Below are positions 1-8,029 of a DNA stretch of 64,000 bases, piece by piece (position 1 is the stretch's first letter; each line of letters opens with the position of its first letter). This DNA comes from Cyanobium sp. Cruz CV13-4-11. GTDB lineage: Bacteria; Cyanobacteriota; Cyanobacteriia; PCC-6307; Cyanobiaceae. The translations under genes were made by a program, and so were the position numbers. A model generated the notes under the pieces. The model worked only from the letters and a program-made list of their open reading frames with translations. It was not told the origin of the DNA and did not search any database. The stretch covers positions 62,001 through 126,000 of the forward strand of contig NZ_JAGQCH010000006.1 in the NCBI RefSeq assembly GCF_024346055.1, read 5' to 3'.

Positions 1-655
1 CGGCCATGTAGTGGCTGGTGAGCAGCACGGTGGCCCCGAAGCGGCGGTTGTAGTCGGCCAGGAAACTGCGCACCCTGGCCTGGGCGTTCACATCCAGCCC
101 CAGGGTGGGTTCATCGAGGAACAGCACCGCCGGTCGGTGCAGCAGGGCCGCCAGCAGTTCCGCCTTCATCCGCTGGCCGAGGGAGAGCTTGCGCACCGGT
201 CGGCGCAGCTCGTCCCCCAGCTCGAGCATCTCCGCCAGCTCGGCGATGCGACGCCGGCTCTCCTCAGGGGGGATGCCGTAGACGGCGGCGTTGACCCGCA
301 GGGAATCCAGCGGCGGCAGATCCCAGATCAGCTGCTGCTTCTGGCCCATCACCAGGGTGATCTGACCGAGGAAGTCCGCCTCGCGGCGCTGGGGCTGGCA
401 ACCGGCCACCTCCACCGTGCCGCTTGTGGGGTGGATCAGCCCCGTGAGCATCTTGAGGGTGGTGGTCTTGCCGGCACCGTTGGCCCCAAGAAAGCCGACG
501 AACTCCCCCGGCTCGATCGAGAAGCTCACGTCCTGCACGGCCGCGATCAGGCGCTCGCGGCGGTTCACGAAGTGACGCAGGGTGCCGGCCAGTCCGGGTC
601 GCTTGTCGGCTACCCGGTAGGTCTTGCCGAGGCCCTGCGCGCGGACGATGGCCAT
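1..655 (-). CDS. ABC-2 type transporter ATP-binding protein (partial, C-terminus off the left edge)
   Basis: Reading leftward from an ATG at 655, the frame gives an ABC ATPase that powers a membrane exporter. It shows Walker A (GANGAGKTTT), a Q-loop region (TLVMGQKQQLIWD), a signature variant (KLSLGQRMKAELLAALL) and Walker B (VLFLDEPTLGLD), and then leaves the window just after LLTSHYMA, the switch histidine region. SLGQRMK in place of LSGGQ is typical of ABC-2 type ATPases whose permeases are encoded separately. An in-frame GTG lies 27 bases upstream of the chosen ATG. The permease gene should lie outside the window. The substrate cannot be inferred. Confidence 0.9.
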   Translation of the reverse strand, partial: MAIVRAQGLGKTYRVADKRPGLAGTLRHFVNRRERLIAAVQDVSFSIEPGEFVGFLGANGAGKTTTLKMLTGLIHPTSGTVEVAGCQPQRREADFLGQITLVMGQKQQLIWDLPPLDSLRVNAAVYGIPPEESRRRIAELAEMLELGDELRRPVRKLSLGQRMKAELLAALLHRPAVLFLDEPTLGLDVNAQARVRSFLADYNRRFGATVLLTSHYMA

Positions 656-711
656 GCGGACGGGCTTGAAGGCGAAACCCACCCTATGAGGGCCTTGCAT
701 GCCGGAGGGCG

Positions 712-972
712 TCAGGCGGCTTCCGGGCACCAGCCTCCGCCGACATGCCGTGGCTCGATCCAGCAGGGGCAGCGCTGGGTGAGGTGGTCACCGTGGCAGA
801 TCAGGGCCTGATGCCACTGGCAGCTGAGCAGGGGGAGACTATCGGCGTCGGCGTGGTGGCGGAACCAGTGGCAGGTGAGGCAGATCTGACGGCTGCGGCT
901 GGGCAGCAGATGGTCCGGCCCCAGATAGGGCCAGGAGGCGACAGCCATGGGGGCTGGCGGGGTGACGGACAT
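712..972 (-). CDS. Small Cys-rich picocyanobacterial protein, unknown function
   Basis: An 86-residue protein whose core (WPYLGPDHLLPSRSRQIC) is followed by ICLTCHWF, LLSCQWHQ and LICHGDHL. These spaced Cys/His residues could bind metal. I recognise the pattern from short conserved hypothetical proteins of marine Synechococcus, some of which carry an unconvincing sugar-phosphate transferase name, so I give no function. The start at 972 could instead be the internal Met at 948. It runs opposite to the transglutaminase-like gene that begins at 1086. Confidence 0.6.
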   Translation of the reverse strand: MSVTPPAPMAVASWPYLGPDHLLPSRSRQICLTCHWFRHHADADSLPLLSCQWHQALICHGDHLTQRCPCWIEPRHVGGGWCPEAA

Positions 973-1085
973 GGCCGGGACTGCAGTACGGCCGTACTAA
1001 CGCATCCCCGTCCGGGGCGCCACGGATCCCCCTTCGGGGGGCCACAATCGTCCCTCGGGGTGGTGCCGTTTCTCTTGCCTTCTCC

Positions 1086-1913
1086 ATGCTGATCCGGCTT
1101 GGTTGCGAACTCACCCTCTCCTGCTGGGCCCCGACGCCGGTGCTGGCCCTGGTCCATCCCCATGGCAGCCGCCTGGAGGATCGGCGCAGCCCGGAGCGGT
1201 TGTGGCTGAGCCCGGATCGCATCGCCGAGGTGCTCACCGACGCCGACGGCAACCGGGCCTGCCGTTTCATGGCCTCCCCCGGCAGCACGACGCTGGGGTT
1301 CGAGGTGGTGGTGGCCGATGGCGGCCATCCCGATCCGGTGGCTGCGGATGTGGGCGAGTGTCCGGTGGGGGCGCTGCCGATCGTCACCTACCCCTACCTC
1401 AACCCCAGCCGGTACTGCGACACCGACCGCCTGGCCCAGGTGGCCTGGGGGCGCTTCGGCGGGGTCCGGCCGGGCTGGTCGCGGGTGCAGGCCATCTGCG
1501 ACTGGGTGCATGAGCAGCTCTGCTTCGACTACGGCGCCGCCCGCAGCGACAAGACCGCCCACGATGCCCTGCGGGAGGGGTGCGGCGTCTGCCGGGATTT
1601 CGCCCACCTGGCCATCAGTCTCTGCCGTTGCCTCAACATCCCGGCGCGTTACTGCACCGGCTACCTGGGTTACACGGGCGTGACCGCCCTGCCGGATCCG
1701 ATCGACTACTCGGCCTGGTTCGAGGCGTTTCTCGAGGATCGCTGGCACGTCTTTGATGCCCGCCACAACACCCCGCGCATCGGCCGGGTGCTGATCGCCC
1801 GGGGCCGGGATGCGGCGGATGTGCCCTTCCTGCGCTCCTTCGGCGATCACCAGCTCACTGGTTTCCGCGTCATCACGGAGGAGTTGGCCCCCTCCGAGAG
1901 CGCCCTCCACTGA
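1086..1913 (+). CDS. Transglutaminase-like (cysteine protease fold) protein, first of two
   Basis: A 275-residue protein with an N-terminal beta-rich region and a transglutaminase-like core near residues 140-240. The catalytic Cys lies in GCGVCRDFAHLAISLCR, His in WHVFDARHN and Asp in the same segment. Members of this family are usually peptidases or amide-bond hydrolases rather than true cross-linkers. No signal peptide or membrane segment is visible. The closing segment (FLRSFGDHQLTGFRVITEE) resembles the usual end of this subfamily. The substrate is unknown. A second member with a different N-terminal domain lies at 6706-7599. Confidence 0.88.
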   Translation: MLIRLGCELTLSCWAPTPVLALVHPHGSRLEDRRSPERLWLSPDRIAEVLTDADGNRACRFMASPGSTTLGFEVVVADGGHPDPVAADVGECPVGALPIVTYPYLNPSRYCDTDRLAQVAWGRFGGVRPGWSRVQAICDWVHEQLCFDYGAARSDKTAHDALREGCGVCRDFAHLAISLCRCLNIPARYCTGYLGYTGVTALPDPIDYSAWFEAFLEDRWHVFDARHNTPRIGRVLIARGRDAADVPFLRSFGDHQLTGFRVITEELAPSESALH

Positions 1914-2174
1914 GGCCCGGAGCATCAGTACAGGCCGCCGCAGCGGCCGGCGGCGCCGTTGAAATGTGGAGAAATCATGCGCCGGGTCTGCCCGTGTGGC
2001 GCAGGGTGCAGAATCCCCGCAGTTCTGGGACCCTCGCATCCGTCGAGCGGTTCCGATGCCAGTCGGCTGAAGCCCCTCTGCCCTTCGTGAGCCCACCGGT
2101 CCCCCATCCCTGGGAGGTGGGACCAGGACCGAGGTGCCGTTGGGCCTTATGAATCGATTCCTTCGGACTGAACC

Positions 2175-2504
2175 ATGGGTTTACGGATTGATGAGGCCAC
2201 GTTTCTGGAGCGAGCCATTTCCCGATTCGGCACAAGATATGACTATTCCCAGATGATCTATAAGAGTTATCGCACTCCCATTAAGATTCGTTGCGTTGAG
2301 CATCCCGTCCGAGAGGTGGTGATCACGCCTGAGCGCCATCTCCAGACCACCGGCGGTTGTAAGTACTGCCTGCGCAATTACCGCAACCAGACCCTTGAGC
2401 GGGTGCTCAGGCTGGACTGTGAGCCCTCCGCGCTTCCCGCTCCCCCGCTGCCCCAGGCCATCCAGGAGCCCCCCGTGGTCGGCCAGGTAAGTAACGCTGT
2501 GTGA
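2175..2504 (+). CDS. DUF723-like zinc-ribbon protein
   Basis: A 109-residue protein matching the short repeat found in phage and homing-endonuclease-associated proteins. It has GTRYDYSQMIYKSYRTPIKI, then CVEHPVREVVITPERHL and GGCKYC. The pair C-x-x-H and C-x-x-C could form a small zinc ribbon. After residue 85 the protein is Pro-rich and unstructured. The first 250 bases are clearly richer in A and T than the flanks, which suggests transfer. It probably binds nucleic acid, but its role here is unknown. The 260 bases upstream hold no recognisable gene. Confidence 0.6.
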   Translation: MGLRIDEATFLERAISRFGTRYDYSQMIYKSYRTPIKIRCVEHPVREVVITPERHLQTTGGCKYCLRNYRNQTLERVLRLDCEPSALPAPPLPQAIQEPPVVGQVSNAV

Positions 2505-2577
2505 GGGAACTGGCCGCAGTCCCTAGGCCACTGTTGATCTTCGGTATCTTTCCGAGTCGTTCTCCTTGATGCCCTAC

Positions 2578-3345
2578 ATGGCCCTTCCCCTGCTCGCTGC
2601 CCGACCCTCGAGCCTCAACGCCAGGGTGCCGAGTTTCGCGATCGCCACTGAGGAATCTCCCCGTCAGGCTGTCGCCAGCCTGGAGACGGGCAAGACCGCC
2701 GGTGATCGCCTCGGTCTGGATGTTCAGATCGAGCAGGCCTACCGCCAGATCTTCTTTCATGCCTTCAAGGTGGATCGCGAAGTGGTGCTGGAATCCCAGC
2801 TGCGCAGCGGACAGATCACCATGAGAGATTTCATCCGCGGCTTGTTGCTTTCCAGGCGATTCCGTGAGGGTTTCTATGATTGCAACAGCAACTATCGGCT
2901 GGTGGAGCAAATGGTCGGCAGGGTTCTGGGCCGGCCCGTCTATGGCGAACAGGAACGCATCAGCTATTCGATCCTGATTGCCCAACATGGGCTCGTCACC
3001 CTGGTGGATGCCCTGCTCGATTCGGCCGAGTATCTCGATTCCTTCGGTTACGACACGGTGCCTTACCAGCGCTCCCGGGTGTTGCCGGGTCGGGCCCAGG
3101 GCGAGCGCCCCTTCAACCAGCAGGCTCCCCGTTATGACGGTCGCTGGCGCGATGTGATCGCCGCCAGGGCGCCCCGTGGCACCAGCCCCTGGTCGCCGGG
3201 TACCCCTCGCCCCGCCTGGCTCGGCGAGCAGCCCTCTCCCCTGGCGCGCCAGATCTGGCAGGGGTTGGTCACGGCCGGGGGCTTTGCGATCACGGGCCTG
3301 GTGCTGTGGACCGCGGCCGCGATGCTGAGCACCGCCGCTCAGTGA
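2578..3345 (+). CDS. cpcL: Phycobilisome rod linker, CpcL type (CpcG2-like, membrane-anchored)
   Basis: A 255-residue protein starting MALPLL, as CpcG proteins do, so the ATG at 2578 is preferred over upstream TTG/ATG codons. The linker domain (about residues 40-180) carries [51 protein letters not shown] and [17 protein letters not shown]. Instead of the core-binding tail of CpcG1, the C-terminus ends in a hydrophobic helix of about 20 residues ([15 protein letters not shown]). That is the mark of CpcL, which holds rod-only phycobilisomes at the thylakoid membrane, often next to photosystem I. It lies 186 bases upstream of ocp on the same strand. Confidence 0.87.
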   Translation: MALPLLAARPSSLNARVPSFAIATEESPRQAVASLETGKTAGDRLGLDVQIEQAYRQIFFHAFKVDREVVLESQLRSGQITMRDFIRGLLLSRRFREGFYDCNSNYRLVEQMVGRVLGRPVYGEQERISYSILIAQHGLVTLVDALLDSAEYLDSFGYDTVPYQRSRVLPGRAQGERPFNQQAPRYDGRWRDVIAARAPRGTSPWSPGTPRPAWLGEQPSPLARQIWQGLVTAGGFAITGLVLWTAAAMLSTAAQ

Positions 3346-3351
3346 TCGGGG

Positions 3352-3379
3352 GTCCCTGGGGGCGTTCATCCCCAGGGAC
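3352..3379 (+). terminator. Hairpin after cpcL, terminator-like
   Basis: A ten-base-pair perfect stem (GTCCCTGGGG / CCCCAGGGAC) with an eight-base loop starts seven bases after the linker stop codon. No run of T follows (TATTCC), so it could be a weak terminator or a 3'-end stabiliser. It separates the linker from ocp. Confidence 0.5.
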
Positions 3380-3530
3380 TATTCCGAATCCCTGCAGGGG
3401 CTATCCGCCTGTTGCTCGCTGTGTTGACTGACACGGAATCGTGCTTTGCTTGGTTTCAGGTGGTCGCAACGCCAGCGCCACCATGCATTAGGATTTGTAA
3501 AGATTCCTTGACCTCCGGAAGCTTGCTGCC

Positions 3531-4487
3531 ATGTTCACGCTCGACAAGGCCTCCCAGATTTTTCCGGACACCCTTTCTGCCGATGTGGTGCCCGCTCTCA
3601 CCGCTCGCTTCTCCCTGCTGAGCGCCGAGGACCAGCTGGCGCTGATCTGGTTCGCTTACCTCGAGATGGGCAAGACCATCACCATCGCTGCGCCCGGGGC
3701 GGCCCGCATGCAGTTCGCCGAGCCGGTGCTCAACCGGATCAAGGCCATGACCTTCGACGAGCAGAGCAAGGTGATGGTGGATCTGGCCAACAGGGCTGAC
3801 ACCGATATCTGCCGTACCTACGCCATCTGGTCGGTCAACATCAAGCTGGGGTTCTGGTATCGCCTCGGTGAGTGGATGGAGGAAGGCCTCGTCGCCCCGA
3901 TCCCCCAGGGTTATCAGCTCTCCGCCAATGCCGCTTCGGTGCTGTCCTCGGTGAAGGGCATCGATGCCGGTCAGCAGATCACGGTGCTGCGCAACTTCGT
4001 CGTCGACATGGGCTTCGACCCCAGCAAGGTGGACGGGGCTGAGCGCATCGCCGAGCCGATCGTGCTGCCGACGGCCCCCGAGCAACGCACCAAGGTGTCG
4101 ATCGCGGGAATTGACAATGCCACGATCCTGTCCTACATGGATCTGCTCAACGCCAACGATTTCGACCAGCTGATCAAGCTGTTCCTTCCCGACGGCGCCC
4201 TGCAGCCCCCCTTCCAACGTCCGATCGTCGGCACCGATGCCGTGCTCCGCTTCTTCCGCGAAGACTGCCAGAATCTCAAGCTCCTCCCCGAAAGTGGCGT
4301 GAGTGAGCCCTCCGATGGTGGCTTCACCCAGATCAAGGTCACCGGAAAGGTCCAGACCCCCTGGTTCGGCGCTGGCGTCGGCATGAACGTGGCCTGGCGC
4401 TTCCTGCTGGATCCCGAGAACCGGATTTATTTCGTGGCGATCGACCTGCTGGCGTCCCCGGCCGAGTTGCTCAAATTCGCACGCTGA
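3531..4487 (+). CDS. ocp: Orange carotenoid protein (OCP)
   Basis: A 318-residue blue-light photoreceptor that binds a ketocarotenoid and, when activated, docks on the phycobilisome core to dump excess energy as heat. Both domains are complete: a helical N-terminal domain (about 1-165) and an NTF2-like C-terminal domain (about 190-318). Residues matching known carotenoid contacts are present: Tyr43 (IWFAYLEMGKT), Trp109 (LGFWYRLGE), Tyr202 (NATILSYMDLLN) and the Trp of NVAWRFLLD. Arg154 (ITVLRN) matches the Arg155 needed for phycobilisome binding. Co-occurrence with frp points to an OCP1-type, FRP-controlled protein. crtW and frp follow on the same strand. Confidence 0.98.
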   Translation: MFTLDKASQIFPDTLSADVVPALTARFSLLSAEDQLALIWFAYLEMGKTITIAAPGAARMQFAEPVLNRIKAMTFDEQSKVMVDLANRADTDICRTYAIWSVNIKLGFWYRLGEWMEEGLVAPIPQGYQLSANAASVLSSVKGIDAGQQITVLRNFVVDMGFDPSKVDGAERIAEPIVLPTAPEQRTKVSIAGIDNATILSYMDLLNANDFDQLIKLFLPDGALQPPFQRPIVGTDAVLRFFREDCQNLKLLPESGVSEPSDGGFTQIKVTGKVQTPWFGAGVGMNVAWRFLLDPENRIYFVAIDLLASPAELLKFAR

Positions 4488-4513
4488 CGGGCTCCCCCCT
4501 CCAGCCTGGCCCG

Positions 4514-5314
4514 ATGGCGGACGAGGCGAAGGTTCGCTCCGTTTCCCCTGCCCCCCTGGGCAGGGGTTTTTGGCTTGGGATGGTGATCTTCTGGGGCTGG
4601 TTGGCCAGCCTTGTCGCGTTGCTGCTGGCCCATCCGGCCCAGTGGCCTGCGCCGGCCATCCTGCTGGCTGTCGCCGGACGGACGTTCCTCCAGACCGGCC
4701 TGTTCATCCTGGGTCACGACGCCATGCACCGCACCCTGGTGCCCGGGCGCCCTGGCCTCAACGATGGACTGGGCCGCCTGGCCCTGGTGCTTTACGCCGG
4801 CTTGCCCTTTGGCCGCTGTCGTCGCCAGCATCTGCGTCATCACCGCTCACCTGGCAGCCTCCGGGATCCCGATTTCCGTTTCGCCAGTGGCGATGGTGCC
4901 CTGCGCTGGTATAGGCGTTTCATGGGCAACTATCTCTCCTGGAAGCAGTTGGCCATGCTCCTGATCACCTGGATCACCGCAGCGGCACTGCTGCTGCAGT
5001 TGGACCCCCAACGGGCGATCAATGTGGTCGTGTTCTGGGTGCTGCCGTTGGTGCTGAGCTCGTTTCAGCTGTTCCTTTTCGGCACCTATCTTCCCCACCG
5101 CAGCCAAGGATGTCTTCCTGCCGGCAGCCATGCGGTGCGAAGTCTGGGTTACTCCCACCTCCTCTCCCTGCTGGCTTGTTATCACTTCGGCTACCACTGG
5201 GAGCACCATGCCTACCCGGCGGTGCCCTGGTTCCGGCTGCCGGACTTGAGGCGACGTGTTTCTCTTGATCACGGGCGGGGGAACGGCTCGCGGCGGCTCG
5301 GGCTTGCGCGTTAA
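4514..5314 (+). CDS. crtW: Beta-carotene ketolase CrtW
   Basis: A 266-residue membrane di-iron enzyme of the fatty-acid desaturase-like superfamily. It adds 4-keto groups to beta-carotene, giving echinenone or canthaxanthin, the pigments OCP needs. Three histidine clusters are present (HDAMH, HLRHH and HWEHH), with LPFGRCRRQHLRHH and YHFGYHWEHHAYP typical of CrtW. Hydrophobic segments lie near residues 20-60 and 130-185. It starts 26 bases after the ocp stop and ends 13 bases before frp, so the three are probably one transcript. Confidence 0.93.
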   Translation: MADEAKVRSVSPAPLGRGFWLGMVIFWGWLASLVALLLAHPAQWPAPAILLAVAGRTFLQTGLFILGHDAMHRTLVPGRPGLNDGLGRLALVLYAGLPFGRCRRQHLRHHRSPGSLRDPDFRFASGDGALRWYRRFMGNYLSWKQLAMLLITWITAAALLLQLDPQRAINVVVFWVLPLVLSSFQLFLFGTYLPHRSQGCLPAGSHAVRSLGYSHLLSLLACYHFGYHWEHHAYPAVPWFRLPDLRRRVSLDHGRGNGSRRLGLAR

Positions 5315-5327
5315 GGTCAAAAAACAG

Positions 5328-5666
5328 ATGTTGGGTTCGATGGTGACAGCGGTGTTGGAATGGACGGAGCAGGAACAGGACGTGGCACGGCGCGCCTTTG
5401 ACAAGGCCCACTCCCGAGCGGTTCTCGGCATCATCCGGGCCGCTCAAGCCCACGCCAGCCGTATGGACTCGGTCGAGGAATGCTGGAAGCTTCATGATTT
5501 CCTAAGCATTCAACGCCACGAAATTGAAGGTCGCTTCGATTTCCGTCTTGCAGGACTTTTGTTCGTCTTCGCCAGCCTCGTGAAAGACGGCTTGCTCCAA
5601 GTGGATGAACTTGACGGGTTGGATAGGGACAAGCTCAGCAAGATCGCGGCCATGTCCCGCATGTGA
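5328..5666 (+). CDS. frp: Fluorescence recovery protein (FRP)
   Basis: A 112-residue, mainly helical protein that binds the C-terminal domain of activated OCP, detaches it from the phycobilisome and speeds its return to the orange form. The core ECWKLHDFLSIQRHEIEG matches the Synechocystis FRP signature. Trp53, His56, Asp57 and Arg63 here correspond to Trp50, His53, Asp54 and Arg60 there. The ATG at 5328 gives the usual length (about 109 residues); an ATG at 5340 is an alternative. The reading frame extends back into crtW, but that part looks like overlap. Third gene of the ocp-crtW-frp cassette. Confidence 0.93.
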   Translation: MLGSMVTAVLEWTEQEQDVARRAFDKAHSRAVLGIIRAAQAHASRMDSVEECWKLHDFLSIQRHEIEGRFDFRLAGLLFVFASLVKDGLLQVDELDGLDRDKLSKIAAMSRM

Positions 5667-5992
5667 GTCAAGCCACTGGTTGCGATCCGGCTCGCCATTG
5701 CGTTGTCCTCGGGCCACCGCCCCAGGACCGGAGCGGGTTGAACCCACCCTGTTTGCCCTGTCCTGGCTGAGGGCCTGGGATGGGTTCAGCGACGCCCCGC
5801 GCCTGGGCTGTCAAGATGCAGGTCTGCAGCACTGTTGCGGCAATGGCCCGGCCGGTCATTTCGCCCTCCGTCCACGGGGCGTTGGACCGCAGGGCCTGTA
5901 AGGTAGGGAGGATTCCAAGATTTCTCTCCAGCGAGCTCATCACTTTCTAAAAGGGCTGTCGACGGATCGATTCATAGTTTTTTTTCAGGTTC
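5667..5992. other. Intergenic region between frp and the RNA-binding protein
   Basis: About 326 bases with no convincing coding frame. The last 60 bases are AT-richer and include a run of eight T just before the RRM gene. This stretch probably holds the promoter and 5' leader of that gene. Nothing else was recognised. Confidence 0.5.
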
Positions 5993-6337
5993 ATGACCAT
6001 TTACATCGGAAATCTTTCCTTCGACGCCGAGGTGGAAGATGTCAAAAATCTGTTTGCCCAGTACGGTGAACTGCGCCAGTGCACCCTTCCCCTTGACCGC
6101 GACACCGGCCGCAAGAGGGGCTTCGCCTTCGTTGAGATGACGAACGACGCCGACGAAACCAAGGCGATCGACGATCTTCAGGATGTCGAGTGGATGGGAC
6201 GCAGCATCCGCGTCAACAAGGCTGAGCCCCGCACCGGTGGCGGTGGCGGTGGCGGCGGTGGTCGCTCCGGCGGCGGCGGCTACGGCGGCGGTGGTGGCGG
6301 CTATGGCGGTGGCGGTGGCGGCCGCAGCCGCTACTGA
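5993..6337 (+). CDS. Cyanobacterial RRM RNA-binding protein with Gly-rich tail
   Basis: A 114-residue protein with one RNA-recognition motif (residues 1-82). RNP2 is IYIGNL near the start and RNP1 is KRGFAFVEM near residue 40. The tail is almost pure glycine with scattered Tyr, Arg and Ser, as in the Rbp family. In cyanobacteria these single-RRM proteins are often cold-induced, and some help localise photosynthetic mRNAs to the thylakoid. The tail is encoded by GGC/GGT repeats prone to length change. A strong terminator follows. Confidence 0.96.
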   Translation: MTIYIGNLSFDAEVEDVKNLFAQYGELRQCTLPLDRDTGRKRGFAFVEMTNDADETKAIDDLQDVEWMGRSIRVNKAEPRTGGGGGGGGGRSGGGGYGGGGGGYGGGGGGRSRY

Positions 6338-6375
6338 GTCACCGGGTCTTCCCAGGCCCCCTGTTTTCTCTCTGG

Positions 6376-6405
6376 CCGTCCCGGTTCTTCCGGGGCGGTT
6401 TTTTC
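6376..6405 (+). terminator. Intrinsic terminator after the RRM gene
   Basis: A nine-base-pair stem (CCGTCCCGG with CCGGGGCGG, one G-U pair) and a five-base loop are followed directly by six T. It lies about 40 bases past the stop codon. Confidence 0.85.
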
Positions 6406-6514
6406 ATGGTCGATCGCTGTTCCGTTGTTCTGGTCCGTGTGGGGAGTCGGCCACGGATTGGAAGACACTCTGCTGCTGGAGCGACCTGCGAAGGCTGGGG
6501 AGCAGATTGGGGCC

Positions 6515-6727
6515 ATGAGTGAACCCAGCCCTCGTGGCCGCTACCGGGTCCGACCCGCCGACCAGAACGAGACCACCGTTCCCAACGAGGTGTTCGGCCC
6601 CCTCTTCGACCACCGGGACGAGGCGGAACGCTATGCCCAGAATCTGGCGCTGACGCACCAGACACCGGTGATCGTCGAGAAGCTGGCCCCGGCCGGTTGC
6701 TGGCTTCAGCTCGGGACCATCGGCTGA
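6515..6727 (+). CDS. Conserved small hypothetical protein
   Basis: A 70-residue protein beginning MSEPSPRGRYRVRP, with no membrane segment and no motif I can name. The central part (EVFGPLFDHRDEAERYAQNL) suggests one amphipathic helix. The in-frame stretch upstream to 6425 lacks protein-like character, so the ATG at 6515 is chosen. Its last 22 bases overlap, tail to tail, the transglutaminase-like gene on the other strand. Confidence 0.55.
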   Translation: MSEPSPRGRYRVRPADQNETTVPNEVFGPLFDHRDEAERYAQNLALTHQTPVIVEKLAPAGCWLQLGTIG

Positions 6728-7599
6728 GCCGCTCCTTCCAGTTCCTCAAGGCTGGAGGCGGCCTGCAGCCGGATCAGGTAGGCCAGGCTGGAGCCCACCC
6801 CGGTTCCCCGATAACGGCCGCTGACGGGTGCCGCCAGGTGGTGATCCGGAGCGGCGGCCAGCACCACATGGCCATCGGCCACCGCCAGCCCCAGGCTGGG
6901 ATCAAAGCCCCTCCAGCCCCCCCCTGGCAGGTACACCTCCGCCCAGGCGTGCAGCTCGTGTTCGCTCACCTCGGGGGGATGGTGCATCGAGTAGCCGCTG
7001 ACGAAGCGCGCCGCCAGGCCCTGGCTGCGGCAGGCCGCGATGTACAGCACGGCCGTGTCCCGGCAGGCTCCAGTCAGCGTCGCGAGGGTCTCGGCCGCCG
7101 AGGTGGGCTCCCCCTCCAGACGGCCCACATGGTGGAAGCCGTGGTGGATCTCATCGGCAAGGGCGCCGAGGAAGGCGGTGGCCGATCCCTCGACCTTGTC
7201 GGCGATGGCCTGGGCCCAGGCACGGACGGCTGGATCGATCGCTCCATGCCGGCAGCCCGCCAGGGAGCAGGCCTCCGCCTCCGGGTAGTCCACCGGCAGG
7301 TGTTGGGCCTCCCTGTGGGTGATGATCCAGTCGAAGGGATTGCTGCGCAGGGTCTCCAGCAGCATGTCCACCTCAATCGTCAGCTGGTCCCGCTCCTGCT
7401 GGAACCAGGCCACCATGGCGTCGGTGCCATCGGGCTCGAGCACGCGGGTGAGGCCGGCGGCGGGATCCACCAGCCGCAGATGGTGCTCCAGGATCCTCTG
7501 GCTGCCGTCCTGGCGGGGGGTCAGCCGCAGGGTCATGGGCTCCAGGAACACGGGCCGGTCGTAGCGGTAACTGAGTCGGTGGTGGATGCGGAAGAACAT
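6706..7599 (-). CDS. Transglutaminase-like protein with N-terminal bacterial domain, second of two
   Basis: A 297-residue protein. The N-terminal beta domain begins MFFRIHHRLSYRYDRPV, the usual start of the bacterial transglutaminase-like N-terminal domain. The catalytic core carries Cys in LTGACRDTAVLYIAACRS, His in HELHAWAEVYLP and Asp in GWRGFDPSLG, a complete triad. Such proteins are often encoded near an alpha-E/circularly permuted ATP-grasp pair, but neither is seen here. It is probably an amide-bond-cleaving enzyme of unknown substrate. The gene at 7603-7977 lies three bases upstream and may share its transcript. Confidence 0.92.
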   Translation of the reverse strand: MFFRIHHRLSYRYDRPVFLEPMTLRLTPRQDGSQRILEHHLRLVDPAAGLTRVLEPDGTDAMVAWFQQERDQLTIEVDMLLETLRSNPFDWIITHREAQHLPVDYPEAEACSLAGCRHGAIDPAVRAWAQAIADKVEGSATAFLGALADEIHHGFHHVGRLEGEPTSAAETLATLTGACRDTAVLYIAACRSQGLAARFVSGYSMHHPPEVSEHELHAWAEVYLPGGGWRGFDPSLGLAVADGHVVLAAAPDHHLAAPVSGRYRGTGVGSSLAYLIRLQAASSLEELEGAAQPMVPS

Positions 7600-7602
7600 G
7601 TC

Positions 7603-7977
7603 TCAGCCCAGGGCCTCGCGCAGGGCGTCCTGCAGGTCGTCATCGATGACGTAGGTGTGCAGGGGCTCGGTGTCGAGGTCTTCGACGAGGGGGAAGAAGC
7701 GGACCGAGAACCAGGCCTCGAAGAGTTCCAGGCTGCGGGGCTGGGGCCAGCGACTGCGGTCGCGGCACCAGAGTTCCAGCTCGGCGGCGAAGATCTGCCC
7801 GTAGCTGTCCAGCAGCCTGTCCTCGGCTTCCAGCTCGCTGTCGTAGGTGGGGATCAGGTAGAGGCTGTGGTCGTCCCCCAGGCCCTCCATGTCCTCCCGG
7901 GTCCAGAACGGGCGGGTCCAGTCCACCATCGGCTGCCGGGGTGCCACCGCGATGGCGCAGCGGTTGAGAACGGCCAT
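7603..7977 (-). CDS. Conserved cyanobacterial hypothetical protein
   Basis: A 124-residue acidic, soluble protein starting MAVLNRCAIAVAPRQP. Aromatic and acidic stretches (WTRPFWTREDMEGLG and LYLIPTYDSELEAEDRLL) look well structured, but I do not recognise a domain. The frame continues upstream of 7977 into low-quality sequence, so the Met at 7977 is taken as the start. It ends three bases before the transglutaminase-like gene, which suggests co-transcription. Confidence 0.6.
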   Translation of the reverse strand: MAVLNRCAIAVAPRQPMVDWTRPFWTREDMEGLGDDHSLYLIPTYDSELEAEDRLLDSYGQIFAAELELWCRDRSRWPQPRSLELFEAWFSVRFFPLVEDLDTEPLHTYVIDDDLQDALREALG

Positions 7978-8029
7978 CGATGGGCTGTCAGTGGCTGGTT
8001 GAACGCTAGCGAGGCACGGGAGAGGGGGC

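Noticed and set aside
801-2096. A 431-residue minus-strand frame across the first transglutaminase-like gene
   Set aside because: The plus-strand protein has a recognisable catalytic core, and the minus frame is Arg/Pro/Gly-rich without motifs.
2175-2504. A homing endonuclease
   Set aside because: The zinc-ribbon repeat occurs in such enzymes, but no GIY-YIG, HNH or LAGLIDADG catalytic motif is present in this short protein.
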